Source: Lingula anatina
Taxonomy: Eukaryota; Brachiopoda; Lingulata; Lingulida; Lingulidae
Assembly: GCF_001039355.2 (NCBI RefSeq)
Contig: NW_019775410.1
Span: forward strand, 246,326-295,317
Length of the DNA stretch: 48,992 nucleotides
Reading direction: 5' to 3'
Shown: piece by piece, positions 1 to 33,060 of the stretch
Numbering within the stretch: the stretch's first letter is position 1
Layout: every line of letters begins with the position of its first letter
Notes under the pieces: generated by a model
Database searches by the model: none
Told to the model about the DNA's origin: nothing
The model's input: the letters and a program-made list of their open reading frames with translations, nothing else
Translations under genes and position numbers: made by a program

Positions 1-338
1 GTAAAAAAATTCATTTTTTTGAAAATTTTTGCCCGTTTGACCTTGAAATAAAGGTCAAAGGTCAAATCCAAGGGCATATTTGAAATCTACACATATGACT
101 TTTGGAAAGCTGTCTGTAGAAATTTTTCCCATATTTCCTTCCGTAGGGTAGATAATTAGCATTTAATTTTGCCATTTTTGGACAAGGGTGCATTGCAATG
201 AGTGCCACACCTAGACCCCAATACCGACAAAGCCCAAATTTTACGTGGAACGAGTTGAGATTATAGGTGACCTAAATCCAAGAGATGGGTATGGGGGCCC
301 TTACCGTCTAGGAGGAGAAGCGGTAACGGTAACATGGT

Positions 339-435
339 GGCGGAGCCGGCGGAGCCGCAGGAGCCGGCGGAGCCGGGGGAACGGACCGGACGGGACTAAA
401 ACCATGTGTACCGCCAGCGCTAACGCTGGTGGTAC
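339..435. repeat. GC-rich 9-bp tandem (agccggcgg) followed by a hairpin
   Basis: Positions 339-377 are built from agccggcgg-like units in otherwise AT-rich DNA. At 408-435 the arms gtaccgccagcg and cgctggtggtac pair around a ctaa loop with one G-T pair. This looks like the end of a mobile element, but no partner end was found. Confidence 0.5.
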
Positions 436-469
436 AATAATTTAAATTGATACATACAGCGCTAATGAA

Positions 470-1790
470 ACTCTTCTCTCATGAATTAGGCAAGTGACTT
501 AATAGCTCTGAACTTTGTGATTACCCAAGGTAAAATTACAGACTGACCACTCAAATATGACTAGCAAAGATCTTCAGGCCCCTGAAATTTCTAAGTCACA
601 CCTTAAAAAATACAGAAAATGCACAGAGCCTCTGGTGGATGTGAGTTAAAAGTCACATCTTGAAGAAGGCAGTGTTTGAAAAATAATTTTAAAAAATTAA
701 AAATAAAACATAACAAAAATATTCCAATAAAGCTGCTATTCAAACTTTTAATCTAGCTGTACTAAAATGATATGATAAGCCCAATGAGTTTGAGAATAAT
801 AAGGTACTGTTATTCATTTATAGCATTCATATTGGCGTTACACAAAATTTTTCTTTTGTTAACTTATTTGCAACATTAAACAACATTTACCTGCATAATT
901 ATCACTGATTCCTAATCATGTGACACTGTTAAGAGAGCTAAACCTTTGGGACTTTACTGGGAAATCTCAATGTGTGTTTTATGTAATCTCATTTAATGGC
1001 CACTTAAAGTAAATTAGGCAAGTGACTTAATAGCTGTCAATTTAGCTAATGATTACCCAAGGAACAATTACATACTTAACACTGTCCATATACAGAGGCA
1101 CCACACAGCACTCTGTGAAACTGAATATTTCATAATATAAAGAAATGCATTGCTTTCAAAACAGAAAACAATCACAATGAATTTCCAACCCAAGCTGCAC
1201 TTCAGTCCTATGAATCTTTTCAGTAAGTTTGAGAATCACAAGTAACATGGTTTTCCCTGAATGGTCATCCCGGCAGCAGTGTCCAAAATGGGGTGTCTTC
1301 TATTTTGATACAATTTTACATAAGACCATCAATTTTGAATAATAAAATAAAAGTATCAATGTGACATGGAAAGGTCTTCAAAGCAATGGGAGTTCAAAGT
1401 TACACCTTCAAAATGCCAAAATGTAAACAAGAGATAACTGTACTGAACTGATTTTCTTTCCATTTTCAATACCTTTTTTTACATAAGACAGAATTATCAA
1501 TTTACAGTCATTTTTATATGATCAACTAAGAAAATTGTTGAGACAATTTTAAATGTCCAATTTGCTCCATTCTGACATTCTGCAATGATATGAGTTTATT
1601 TCCAATCTTGGCACTTTATTACACAATACACAATAAGAGGTTTAGCATCATTTTAATATAATCAACTAACAATATTGTTAAGATGCAGAAAATGTCAAAA
1701 TAACACTATTATATATCTAATCAGTTCAATAATGAAACTGTTCATATACCTAAGAATTAAATCTGTGTCTGTACATTAAAAGGAAAATCT
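470..1790. repeat. Dispersed repeat, diverged copy of 44600-45600
   Basis: Long matching blocks are shared with 44600-45600 in the same orientation, for example atgccaaaatgtaaacaaga (1411 and 45205), aattttaaatgtccaatttg (1546 and 45352) and aacaatattgttaagatgca (1668 and 45499). Within this copy aggcaagtgacttaatagct occurs twice (about 488 and 1016), showing internal duplication. No coding capacity was recognised. Confidence 0.75.
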
Positions 1791-1953
1791 TTCCAAATAA
1801 TTAACTTGTGTAAAATTTGTTAAGAATTGGAATAACTTCATATGTAAAATCTGTCTAGTCAGCCTGTATCGGTTGCCATTCAATGGAACCAAAGTCTACT
1901 CTGCAGATTACCAGTTAACCTTCAAAGTAACCTCAAGAATGCTGTGCACTCAC

Positions 1954-22574
<20,621 letters not shown>

Positions 22575-24764
22575 TTTGTTGACCTATTTATGGATGACAA
22601 AAATAGAAACGCGTTGGCCTAGTTTTTGCAGTCGGCATAAATAAATAAATACTTATTGTGACAGTTAAATATTATTTCTCAAGCATTTTAAATGTATTTT
22701 TTATGTGAGGAAACAACGATTTTATGACAAATTAGAATTTGACAAGCTAACCATAGTTCTTAACCGTACCAAATAGCACCGTTCGCTCTCTAAAATACGA
22801 AACTTTCGCAGGCTCCGAACCCCACGCCAAGTGAGGGGGCTAGGGTCGGCTTTGCATCCGCGGACCCCCCTTTAAATAATCCGCCCCTGTAATAGTATTA
22901 CGATGTACAGTAGTAGTAGTAGTGGTAGTGGTGGTAGAGCCTACATGTGCATGTAGTACTTTATTTTCAAACAAACATTAAAAAAAATTAACTACCGATC
23001 CGGCAGTGTAAAGGAATGGGTTTTCGATATTACAAAAGGATGTATTTTTGATTGCTCACCATAAGCACATAAAGCTAGCTAGCTATTACATCACTTGAAT
23101 TACAACTGGCCGTTTATAATTCAAGGCAATGCTATTTTTAATCCAAATTTACAATTAAAAAAGACAGTTCTTATGTTTCAATGCACACGGGAAATATTTT
23201 AAGACTAACAGTCATACGCACCCAAAAACAGTTGGACTTGAGAACCTTTTCCGGACTTTCGAAATTGGCAGTTTGACCGCTCTCCGAAACAAGACAAATT
23301 TGATCTCTACTGAATGAAGTTCAACCAGAAAATTATATAGGCCTATGTGATGTCAACTTGTCGACAGTTGTGCAAATAAAAATTCAGTTGAATACATTAT
23401 AAAGGATAAGACTGATTTCAGCAGTTTCAGGCCCACTTAGGCCTATGTAAATGTAGGTCTACTGTCCGGTTGACGCCCAGCTTCAAAGTGATTTCAAAGT
23501 AAATGAATGTTTAATTCTCATCTTTTAAAGGTTGATTTTTAATACTCAAATTTGGGTATGTCAACTTACAATCATTTTATAATTTATCTTACATATAAAA
23601 TGTTTTTTCATATAAAAGAAATTGAGCCGGTCATAGTTTTAATGGTCGACTTATAAGATTTCCATTGTTTCTAAAATGGTAGTCATTAAATGAGTAAAAT
23701 TCCTTCAAGAAACCATAAAATTGATTTGCCCCTTTTGCTCATTATGTGTTTGCAACGTTCATAGTAGGCCTACAGTGGATCTCACACGTAGGCCTATATG
23801 ACAGCTACATGTACCCTCTACCAGAACGACAGAGTGATTTTTCACAGATAGGCCCTATGTCTCTAAATAAATAGACAGTCATTTGGCTCTGTGTTTTTCC
23901 ATTTTCTCTATATAATCTGCCACCCTGGTATAGGGTATGTGACAGCATGGACATGTAGGCCTACAGCTAGGCATGATATCATTCCGCTCGAGATTACGCT
24001 ACATTTACGGTGTATTTAGAATATTGCTTTACGCCAATCTTATATATGCAAAAACTACACAAGGGGGTGATAAAATAAAAATAGACAATTTTACTTGATG
24101 TTTCAATCAACAGAGACGTGGATACAAAGAAAAATGCACTTGTTGTCATGGCAATGAGAAAAGGGGGGGGGTAAATGAAATTGAAAATAATTTTTGTGCA
24201 TCATTTTAATAAATTTGTCGAAATCTAAAATTCTAAATTTGAAATTCCTCCCAAAACACACTGCTTATAGAGAAGCTCTCTTAAACATATGCCAAATAAA
24301 AGGTACGGCCGTAAGGATGGATACATGCATTAATTATATAACCCTTGTAGCAATGTGTATAAATGCGCCCCTAATTTTTGGCGGGGTTGCTGTTAGGAGA
24401 CCATTGATCACCGCCAGGAATCGTCTACGTGAGGTCAGATAGAATACCGGAATTCTGGCATAGACACCAGCCAACAACTGGATGACGGGAACCGCACAAA
24501 ATTTAGCAATGAGTAAAACTTACAAACAGGCTCGAAATACGGACAATATACTTTTAGGTTTGATAACGCGTTAATACTACTTCCCAGATTCGAGGTCAAA
24601 ATATTTAAGTGTAAATCGCTATGAGGAAATCCAACGCTGACAACAATAACCAGTTTCAGTTTTTTAATGTTCACTCGTTGTTTGCTCAGGTACATTCTGA
24701 CGATCTGTCGGAACTCCCAGTCTTTAATTTCAAACCATTATAAAGGATTTTTTAACTTTAATTA
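22575..24764. other. 5' flank of MCCC1 and intergenic sequence
   Basis: No coding feature recognised. No TATA box or GC island is convincing next to exon 1; a GC-rich patch at 22800-22895 (ggggg, ccgcgg, ccccccttt) looks more like a transposon end than a promoter. Several taggcctac or taggcctat words occur at 23340-23965, and (tag)n/(tgg)n at 22910-22937. Confidence 0.5.
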
Positions 24765-24959
24765 CTTCTTTTTTTTATTTTATTGAAAAAATTTCAGTAC
24801 AAGAATGTACATATACCTAAATATGGTAAATGCACACTCACTCTCTCTCTCTTACACACACTCTCTCTCTCACACACACGAATATAAGTTTATAATCTCA
24901 TGAACAATAGGTGTAATAATAATAGTAATAATAAAGATCGATACCACAATGAATACAAC

Positions 24960-26593
24960 CAAAACTACAATAGATTATTAAACAAGAAAAAAGTGCAATA
25001 TATTATTTTGTTGAAGCTAATTAAATTCAAACATGTCTGACCAATTTTCCCATTTTTTTCAAAGTTTGTTAAATTTAGCTTTTTTAATGCATTGAATCTT
25101 TCTATTATAAATTGATCCTTTATGTAATTTAGATAAAGATAAAGATAAAGACGCATACATTCTTTCTTTTTGAAACTTTTGTAAATATAAAATTTCGTAC
25201 AAAGAATAACAAAGCTAATTGGGCTGTTTGGGTTTGTTGGATAGCCGAAAAGGATGCATTTTTCATTAAAGGTAATGTTTTTATTCGTTCTGTTAAAGAT
25301 GTAAGCTTTAAGTTCTTCCCAAATTTTCTTACTATACGCACATTGGAAGAAAGTATGCGAAATGTCTTCCCTGGCAACGCCACAGAGAGAACAGACGTCA
25401 TCGTTCTCAATCCCTATAGTTTTTAAATATGATTTAACAGGCAGGAGCCTATGTATTATGCGGTATTGGAACCACTGCAGTTTGGTGTTCTTTGTTGTTT
25501 CGAAACAGTTCTTATAGACATCTTTCCAATGTACATCAAAATTTGACTTTGCGTTCCATTTTTTTTTTCATTTGTCATTCGTGTAGCTGGCTTGTAGAGA
25601 GTTTGATAAAAGTCTCTACAGCCTTTACTATGTTTGATAAGAAGCTCTATTGCTTGAGGCAAAAATGGGTGAGAGTTGATCTCAAGAACATCGTTTTGTG
25701 TTTTATTCATAAGCCTGTGCTTAATAGAATTTCGTATACCGTAAAATGTAAGCGCACCAGTTTTGCAGGCTAAATTTTTGTTCAAATGCTTCCTTTGTTA
25801 AAATTCTGTTATTTTCAAGAAAATCGCCAACAATTTTGACGCCTTTGTTAAACCATTTTCTTATAAACACAGGCTTGCCTCCAATCTTAAAATTGTCATT
25901 ATACCAAATCGGCTCCACAGATATTATACTTTTTCTTTCTAGTAAGCGTGTTATCACTACTTTCCAGGAAACCAGAACATCTTTCCAAAAACAGTTACTA
26001 CAGTCCTTAATAAGCTTGTCTAAATACGCATTCCCAAAGGCAAATATATAACTTATTACATCTTGATCAAAAATAGCCTGGAGAAGTGGAGCATATATGT
26101 TGTCTGTCTGATAAATTCTTCTAATCCAAGTACATTTAAGAGAAGCAATAAAGTCAAATAAATCTAACATCTTAAGACCACCTTGTTCATAATTACCAGT
26201 TATTACACTCCTTTTCACTTTTTCCGTCTTTTTGCCCCATATAAATTGAAAGAACATTGCGTTTAATATTTTGATGTATGTTTCATCTGGATTGGGAAGA
26301 GAAATGAATAGGTGGTTTAACATGGGTACAACAAGGGTTTTCAGTACAGTGATTTTGCCAATGGGCGTCAAAGGTCTCCTTTCCCATTGTTGTAACATTC
26401 TTTTAATTTTTACGATGTACTGTTCAAAATTAATTTTTATCATATCCTGCAAATTCAATGTAAATTCAATACCTAACAAATTAAAACTGTCATAAACCCA
26501 ATTCATCTTCCATCTTACATGGTGAAATACCTCCTTGCTTAACTTCTTTGCGCCAATCCAAATTAGCTTAGTCTTACTCTTATTTATCGCCAA
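24960..26593 (-). pseudogene. LINE C-terminal region
   Basis: A 290-codon frame starts MAINKSKTKLIWIGAKKLSK and carries LLGIEFTLNLQDM, RRPLTPIGKITVLKTLVVP, FFQFIWGKK and GGLKMLDLFDFIASLKCTWI, the usual post-RT landmarks of L1/Tx1. After frameshifts, a Cys/His cluster (DDVCSLCGVA, then FFQCAYSKKIW) and the tail LNYIKDQFIIERFNAL follow. Confidence 0.85.
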
Positions 26594-27480
26594 ACCTGAT
26601 ATTTTTGAAAAAAATCAAGTGTATTAAATGCTGCAAGAAATGAGAGTCTGCTGCCGTTGAGAATGAGGGTAGTGTCGTCAGCATATTGTGATATTCTAAA
26701 TTCTGTATTCTCTATCTTTATACCAGTAATATCACTATTATTCTTGATCAATAACGAAAGTATTTCAGCACATAAAATAAAAATGTACGGGGAGAGGGGG
26801 TCACCCTGGCGGCATCCTCTTGAGATTCTAAAGTATTCGGATAAATGACCGCACTGACTAATGGAGGCGCTGCAGTCGAAATTTCATATCCCAAACCATT
26901 TTTTAATTGCGTCACCAAAATTGAAGAAGTCCAGTACATTAATTATAAAACACCAGTCAACCGAATCGAAAGCCTTTTCAAAATCAATCAAAACAAGCAA
27001 GCCTGGAATATTTCGTTTTTCTGTGATGTGCATTAGGTCATATATCAACCGTGTGTTTTCTCCTATATAGCGGCCAGCTAAAAACCCAGATTGAGAAGGG
27101 GAATTTAGTTTGTCTTATACAGTTTTCATTCGTTCAGCTATACATCCGGATATTAGTTTATAAAATACATTTAATAATGTTATAGGTCGCCGATTTTGTA
27201 AAAATTTTCTATTCTTGTCCCCTTTCGTGATACAAGCAATAATGCAGAGTTTCTGGCTAGTTGGTAACCTTTCTTTACGAAATACTTCATTTACCGTTCT
27301 GATCATAAATTCTTTCAAGTCTGACCAAAAAAATTTGTAAAACTCAGTTGTAAAACCGTCGGAACCCGGAGATTTGTTATTCTTCATTTTCTTTAGGACT
27401 GTAAGAAGTTCTGTCTTGGAGATTTCTCCCTATAACAGTTCTTTTTCGATATCATTTAATTTATAAGGCTTGTTTATTCT
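26590..27480 (-). pseudogene. LINE reverse transcriptase domain
   Basis: Blocks in order: MKNNKSPGSDGFTTEFYKFF, RRPITLLNVFYKLISG (usual NWRP reads NRRP), RGCRQGDPLSPYIFILCAEI, and QYADDTTLILNGS with the YADD active site intact near 26673-26684. A stop and frame changes lie around 27110 and 26830. All point to the L1/Tx1 side of the LINE tree. Confidence 0.88.
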
Positions 27481-27529
27481 TGTAGGAGGAATATGATATA
27501 GTCGCGCCTCTAATTTCCATTAAAAGAGT

Positions 27530-28470
27530 TTAAAAAAAAAATAGCGAGTCATCAATAATGAAGGTAATAGACTCGTTCGGAATGTCATCTATATGTTCCA
27601 AATTATACACGGGGATTGTATACTGTCTCTTAACTTTTAATATCGTTTCCTTAATTTTAGTTACATATTCCACGTCATTTAAGAGAGTATTATTAAAGAT
27701 CCAAGTCCCCCTGCCTTTGATGAATTTATTTAATTTTAGTTCTAGTATTATAGATGAGTGGTCAGAACGGTAACCTGCATTTATAGCAATGTTGTTTACA
27801 GAATTTTGTAGGTTATCGGCGATCCAGAAAAAATCGAGCCTAGCTTGCCTCAACGGATTCCTTCTTCTCCACGTAAACCTTCTTTCTCCTGGATACAATA
27901 CTCTGAAAAAGTCAATTATATCAAGATCATTCATTATTTCAATTACTTTCTTCCTTGCTCTGGGGTTATTTACATGACGGTAATTGCTTGAATCTAGCAC
28001 CGGGTCTAAAACGAGATTAAAATCTCCACAGATGATAAAGTTTTCATTATTAAAATCGACAATAGTTTGTCGTATTTGTTCGTAGAAATCTGGGCTATCT
28101 CTATTAGGACCATATATGTTAATCTAAGTTAATATAAGTAAATCAGACTTTGTTTATACCAATATCCAACGCTAAGAGATTGCCATCATTTGTTTTTTGT
28201 TCTTTAAAAAATTCAAACTCGAAGTTATTATTAATTAGAATGGCCACCCCTCGGGCATTTGTAGAAAAGGAGTTTAAATAACCCTTGTAACCCCATTCTA
28301 AAACAGCTCGTTTCTCATCTTCTGTGCTAAAATGTGTGTCTTGCAAACACAAAATATGGTAATTTTTAATTCTATAAAAATTTAGGACATCTCTTCTCTT
28401 CTCCGGAGTGCCCAGGCCTTGACAATTACAGGAGACTACATGTACCTTTATCGGGTTTATCGTGTCCTTT
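27530..28470 (-). pseudogene. LINE APE-type endonuclease domain
   Basis: Reads VVSCNCQGLGTPEKRRDVLN at the start, then LCLQDTHFSTEDEKR (metal-binding Glu position replaced by Asp in LQDTH, as is common in Tx1-like elements), RGVAILINNNFEF, and later YPGERRFTWRRRNPLRQARL, DFFWIADNL, and YRSDHSSIILEL with the catalytic SDH. Stops and frame changes lie near 28130 and 27530. It nicks target DNA for target-primed reverse transcription in an intact element. Confidence 0.85.
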
Positions 28471-28494
28471 ATACGGCTCTAAAGGTGAAAAGAA

Positions 28495-28497
<3 letters not shown>

Positions 28498-28563
<66 letters not shown>
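28498..28563. repeat. (TA)n microsatellite
   Basis: About 33 TA units at the 5' edge of the LINE. Confidence 0.95.
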
Positions 28564-28571
<8 letters not shown>

Positions 28572-30984
28572 AACCTACATTCTACTATAAGGGAATAGAT
28601 TGTGGCATTGTATAACCAAACAGCTAATTATCAATAGTTGTAAAAGATGTTGATAATATTAATAATGTAATGAACACTATGCGTCATATATACATTAAAA
28701 CCTTTGAGAACAGTCAATTATAATGATTAAGAGCATGCAACACCTTGAAGAAGCAAATGTAAAACGGTGCTGAGAGCCGTCCTGCTCTAACCTGCTCCCT
28801 GTTGTTTCCTTTTCCTTTTTTTTAACATTTCAGGGAGAGGGATGTGGGTTTGTCCATTGCTCAGACAGCACAAAAAAAATCGAGTTTTCTCTCGACTTTT
28901 TGCTATTACAATGCGAAGTGACGACATCCACAAGGAAGCACTGAAGACACGCAGCCCACGATAGATAGGAGCGCCGGTGATAACAGAGCCCAGCAGTGTC
29001 GGAGAGTACAAGTCTATCTCTCTAGCGTTGCGTAGATAACAGACGACAAATGTTGGAGATCGACGATGTCCCCGTAGAAGAAACACCCTAGTTATCACAC
29101 ACACTGACGTTGTCACATCGTAGATCCCGAAATGAAACCGGTCCGAAGTTGGTAGTCGGCACGACCTGTGGAAACGGGAATTTCCTTCATAACTAAAAGT
29201 ACACTTAAAACATGGAATGGTGTATTACTGAAAAAGAATCAATTTTAGGTGAAGCGCATTTATTTATAGATACATGTATACATGAACCGAGCATCGGTAG
29301 AGCGTCTATTCACAGTAACACATATAAACCACTTTTACAAGTTTTTTATACAACTCAAATAAAGTCGCGACATGCCAAGGGATAAACTGAATTAATCACT
29401 GGATCAGCCATAAAAAAGCTTTAGACTGCCCCTTTCATTGAATTTTTGGTCAGAAATTTAACCTACTTATGTGAATACAAAAAGAACGTCGTAAGCCGAT
29501 ACTAATATATTAATATCAGTGTACTTTCTTAGTCTCTGTCTAAGTCACGTTTTCTAGCGGACTCTAGTGAATCCATTACAATTAAAGATTGCCTATTTTG
29601 CCTATTTTGCATTACTAAGAAATTATAAGGAAAATGAGAAAATCGGAGTAGTCATTTCTCACTGCCTCTCGATATCTTCTCTAACACAATATGAGGAAAT
29701 TTGTGGACACTGTCACAATCAGGAAATCATTTTATTTTTCAAAGGGACAAAATGCGTTGGGACAAAAGCAGGATTGGCGTTGTTATTATGTTTTAAAATC
29801 GTCTCCACTTAGAGTTGACAAATATTGAAAGATAGGATGACAAATGAGAAAGGAGAATTCTGGTGATAACGCAAAAGACAATGTAAAAAAAGAAAAAAGT
29901 AAATGCGTGATAGAACAGAGAAATAGGGTATGAATACTCTTGTCTTTGTATGAAAAGTTAGTCGGTGAATAAACGTTTGAAAGCTCCAACATTTCGTCGT
30001 CGTCACTATAACATTGATTTCCCTCAGATATCAAGGCCCTTTAAATAAGTATACATTAGAGTATATCCGACACAATAATTTTGTAACAGACTACTAGTGG
30101 ACTCTGTGGTTAGAGAGTTTAATCGCTTTGGCTACTTAGATAACGCGTCGAGGTGTTATTTATTTGTACGCATACACTGATTCTCAATATAAAAGTCCAT
30201 TTAAAAAACCCAGAAAGGAGAAGAATGAAGTTAAAATGTTTTCACGATTTCTGCTTTTCCTGTAACTCAGGCGACAGAAAGTGATAAATCTATCTTTTTG
30301 TGAATATCATGGGAATTTTTTTTTATTTTATGACTTGTTTGTATAAGAATTTTTTGTATTCAGTCACAAGGTTTTAGTAAAGAAATTTTTTTTTAAATAA
30401 CGACCTTTTTGGATAATATTGATTTGTTACCTAAAACAAACCTTAAACATAGGCGATCTTTCACATACAGAGAACCTGTACATTAACGGAGATATTAATG
30501 GTTTTGAGACCCTAGAAAAATCTGGCTAAACAAAATTGAAAAGTTGGTTTACAGACAATATATGAGTATTTATAAATAAGGTCGGTAGACGAATTTCATT
30601 TTTTTTTTTTTTTTCAATTTTCAAATATGGCTTAATTGAAATAAAATACTGTTTATTCTTAGTGGTATGACAAATCCGAAGTGTAGGTGATTTAAAAACA
30701 TATATAATAGGAACATCAGCATGGGTTTCCCTGATGTCAATTGGATTTTTTTCTACATAATACACCAAAAGGCTTACCTGATGCATTTTTCAGTTTGAAA
30801 AAAGTTCTGTTTTCTCCAATTAAGGGTTGACCGCTCTTTCGGCTCGTAAGCCGACTAATCAAATTTATGTGGCCTAGTTTTAACATAATATCGATAATAA
30901 ATTTCGGTTATTAGAAAGTTGCTTCGGGGCAGTATCGATGCAGTAACGGTGCGCGTATAATATAATGGTGATTTTATACTTACA
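28564..30984. other. Intergenic, mostly unrecognised; old relative of the duplicated segment at 29470-29960
   Basis: Positions 29470-29735 match 37095-37345 and 41900-42150 with clear divergence (shared gaggaaatttgtggacac, aaggaaaatgag). Positions 29850-29935 resemble 38865-38965. The peptide NYKENE(K/Q)IGV, CLS-SSL, EEICGH is retained in the shared frame, which may be coincidence. Nothing else was recognised; an open frame at 28787-29116 has no domain. Confidence 0.55.
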
Positions 30985-32722
30985 AGGATTGCCATGTCTA
31001 TAAGGGTGCGTTCATTGTTTCTCTTGTTCTTGATGACGATATCTGGTCTATTCGATTTGATCTGTCAGTCGGTCTGTTTGGGGATGTCCCATAGGATGGT
31101 GATCTCATCGTTCTCAGTGACTGTGTTGGGCTGATGTTCATACCATTTGTCAGCTGTCTTGATCTTGTATTCCCGACAGATCTTCCAATCCAGGTAGGTT
31201 GTTGCCTTGTTATGTCGGTGAATGTTCTCTGTCTTTGCCAGTTCTGGGCAGCCTGAGATGATGTGGTCAATGGTCTCTTCGTATCTTCAACAGATCCTAC
31301 ATTGTGGGTCAGGTCCATCCTTGATGATGTGATGGTGGTATGCTCTAGTGGCCAGACTCTGGTCTTTTGCAGCAATGTCTCATGTGCGGCCTTCTGTCTC
31401 AGCTTTCAGTCCGTTTGCCTTGAGCCATTTGTATGTCTTTTCTTGGTCTACATATGTCTCTTTGGTCCTTTTTGGGTACTTCCCATGTAGTGCCTTTTCT
31501 TCCCAGGTCTTCCACATTTGTAGCTGGCCATGTTGTTTTGCTTTCTGTTTGACTCTGCGGGCATACTTTGTTGTCGCTTCATTCTCGGTTGGTGGTTTTT
31601 CTGGGATTTTCAGCTCCTGCTTGAATTTTGAGGCTTCCTTTTTGATCAAATAGAGCTTTTTTCTATTCTCATGATGTTTCACTAGTTGGAGGAGTGGGTC
31701 TTCTGTTGAAGTCAGCTATGTGTCCAGGCCTACGGTGGTCATTTTGAAGGACAGTTCGAGTTGGACCAGGCCTCTTCCTCCTTCTGCTCTTGGAAGTTAC
31801 AGCCTGTCGACATCAGCCTTTGGGTGGTGCATCTTTTCCATGGTCAGCATCTTCCTGGTCTTGGTGTCTAGGGTGTTGATAGCCTCGAATCGATTGGCCA
31901 TTCTCACTCTCCTGTAGCACTCTTTTCCTTCATGGCAGAGTGTTGGATGCCGTCTCCCTCGTTCACTCCTAGGTACTTGGATGTGCCCTCTTGTTCTATT
32001 TCCTTGATGACGGTGTTGATATTGGTGGTCTTAGTTAGCCGTCCTTTCTTGAAGGTGGCTTTTGCACTTTTGTCGAGTCCACACTCCATCTTGATGTTAT
32101 CACTGAAGGCCTTGACGATGGTGAGTAGGCCTGTCTGTTGGCTATCATCTCTGACAAAAGTCTTCAGGTCGCCCATGTAGAAGAGGTGGTTAAATTTGCC
32201 TTTCTGTGATTCGTACTGGTTCTATTGAGCATGGTGCTGGCAGAAGAGCAGTGGTGAGAGTGAATCTCCTGTTAATGTTGATTGGTCTAGATGTTAGCGT
32301 GGTGGAGATTCAAGGTGGTTTTCCAGTTCTTCATGCTTTGTACAATGAATCGGATGGTGGTGGGACAGACTCTGTAGGCTCTTCTTTATCCATGTGTGAG
32401 GCACGCTGTCAAATGCCTTTTTGTAGTCGATCCATGCTGTTGACAAGTTCTTCTTTTTGGAATTGGCCTCTTCAAGTATGGCTTTGTTGATTAGCAGCTG
32501 GTCTTTGCATCCGTAGCTTCCATTCCTACATCCCTTCTGTTCAGCTGGTAACAGGTTGTTTTTGTCGAGAAAGGTGTAGGTCCTTTCTGTGATGATTGAC
32601 GTGAGGATCTTATACATGGTCGGTAGACAGGTGATGGGTCTGTAATTTTTTTGGGTTCTGTGTTTCCTCTGTCTTTGGGAGCAGGTATGTGATACCTTGA
32701 GTGAACCACTTGGGACAATCAT
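30985..32722 (-). mobile_element. LINE with restriction-like endonuclease (R4/Dong-like), degenerate fragment
   Basis: Minus-strand order is RT first, endonuclease last. RT: PKWFTQGITYLLPKTEE, NYRPITCLPTMYKILTS, LLPAEQKGCRNGSYGCKDQL, AWIDYKKAFDSVPHTWI, GDSLSPLLFC and NHLFYMGDLKTFV. Further on are ARRVKQKAKQHGQLQMWKTW, a Cys/His cluster and SNRPDIVIKNKR ... RTLIDMAI, the PD...D core of the endonuclease. Frameshifts are frequent. The usual YMDD is YMGD, so the polymerase is dead. The element stops right after the endonuclease core near 30985 and at an (ATT)n tract at 32727. Confidence 0.82.
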
Positions 32723-32725
32723 CTG

Positions 32726-32726
<1 letters not shown>

Positions 32727-32757
<31 letters not shown>
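32727..32757. repeat. (ATT)n microsatellite
   Basis: Ten ATT units at the 5' edge of the LINE fragment. Confidence 0.95.
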
Positions 32758-32758
<1 letters not shown>

Positions 32759-32997
32759 TTCGGAGATGTACCGATGCGAGAATCTATCGGTGTGGGTGGT
32801 ATCGATGCATATAATGCAAAAAATTACTAGGAGGGATATCTGTGCGGGGGAGTAATGGCCCATATTCTGAAAAATTATGTTTCTTTGAAATCGGCGATAA
32901 AGCCAACAATTTATCGGTTAAGCACTGGCTCTTTATTATTCAATAAATCAATAGACCGAGAGATCCCTGTGGAAAAGTCTAGAAGGTGCATTATTTA

Positions 32998-33060
32998 TAA
33001 TAATTATTATTATTATTATTTATTTTATTTTTTTATTTATTTATTTATTTTTTTTTGTTA
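32998..33060. repeat. (ATT)n / (TTTA)n low-complexity tract
   Basis: Impure ATT then TTTA units. Positions 33061-33792 beyond it show nothing except a 70-bp match (33675-33745) to 36600-36668 of the duplicated segment. Confidence 0.85.

Larger units (their letters stand above)
1..1953 (-). other. Partial MCCC1 intron 8 with repeats; no coding sequence seen
   Basis: The stretch follows the exon 8 donor and contains no recognisable exon. It holds a GC-rich short tandem and a hairpin (339-435) and a diverged copy of a dispersed repeat (about 470-1790). Nothing else was recognised. Confidence 0.7.
24765..28480 (-). mobile_element. L1/Tx1-type LINE, 5'-truncated, with A-rich 3' tail
   Basis: Minus-strand order: APE endonuclease (28470-27530), RT (27480-26590), C-terminal region (26593-24960), then an A-rich end (caataaaataaaaaaaag near 24780). 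Frameshifts and stops break the frame but each domain is legible. The 5' end abuts a (TA)n microsatellite at 28498. ORF1 is absent. Confidence 0.88.

Noticed and set aside
245-445. 66-codon frame with Ser-Arg repeats resembling an RS domain
   Set aside because: The RRSRRSRRSR run comes from the agccggcgg tandem, and the frame lies inside an MCCC1 intron next to a hairpin.
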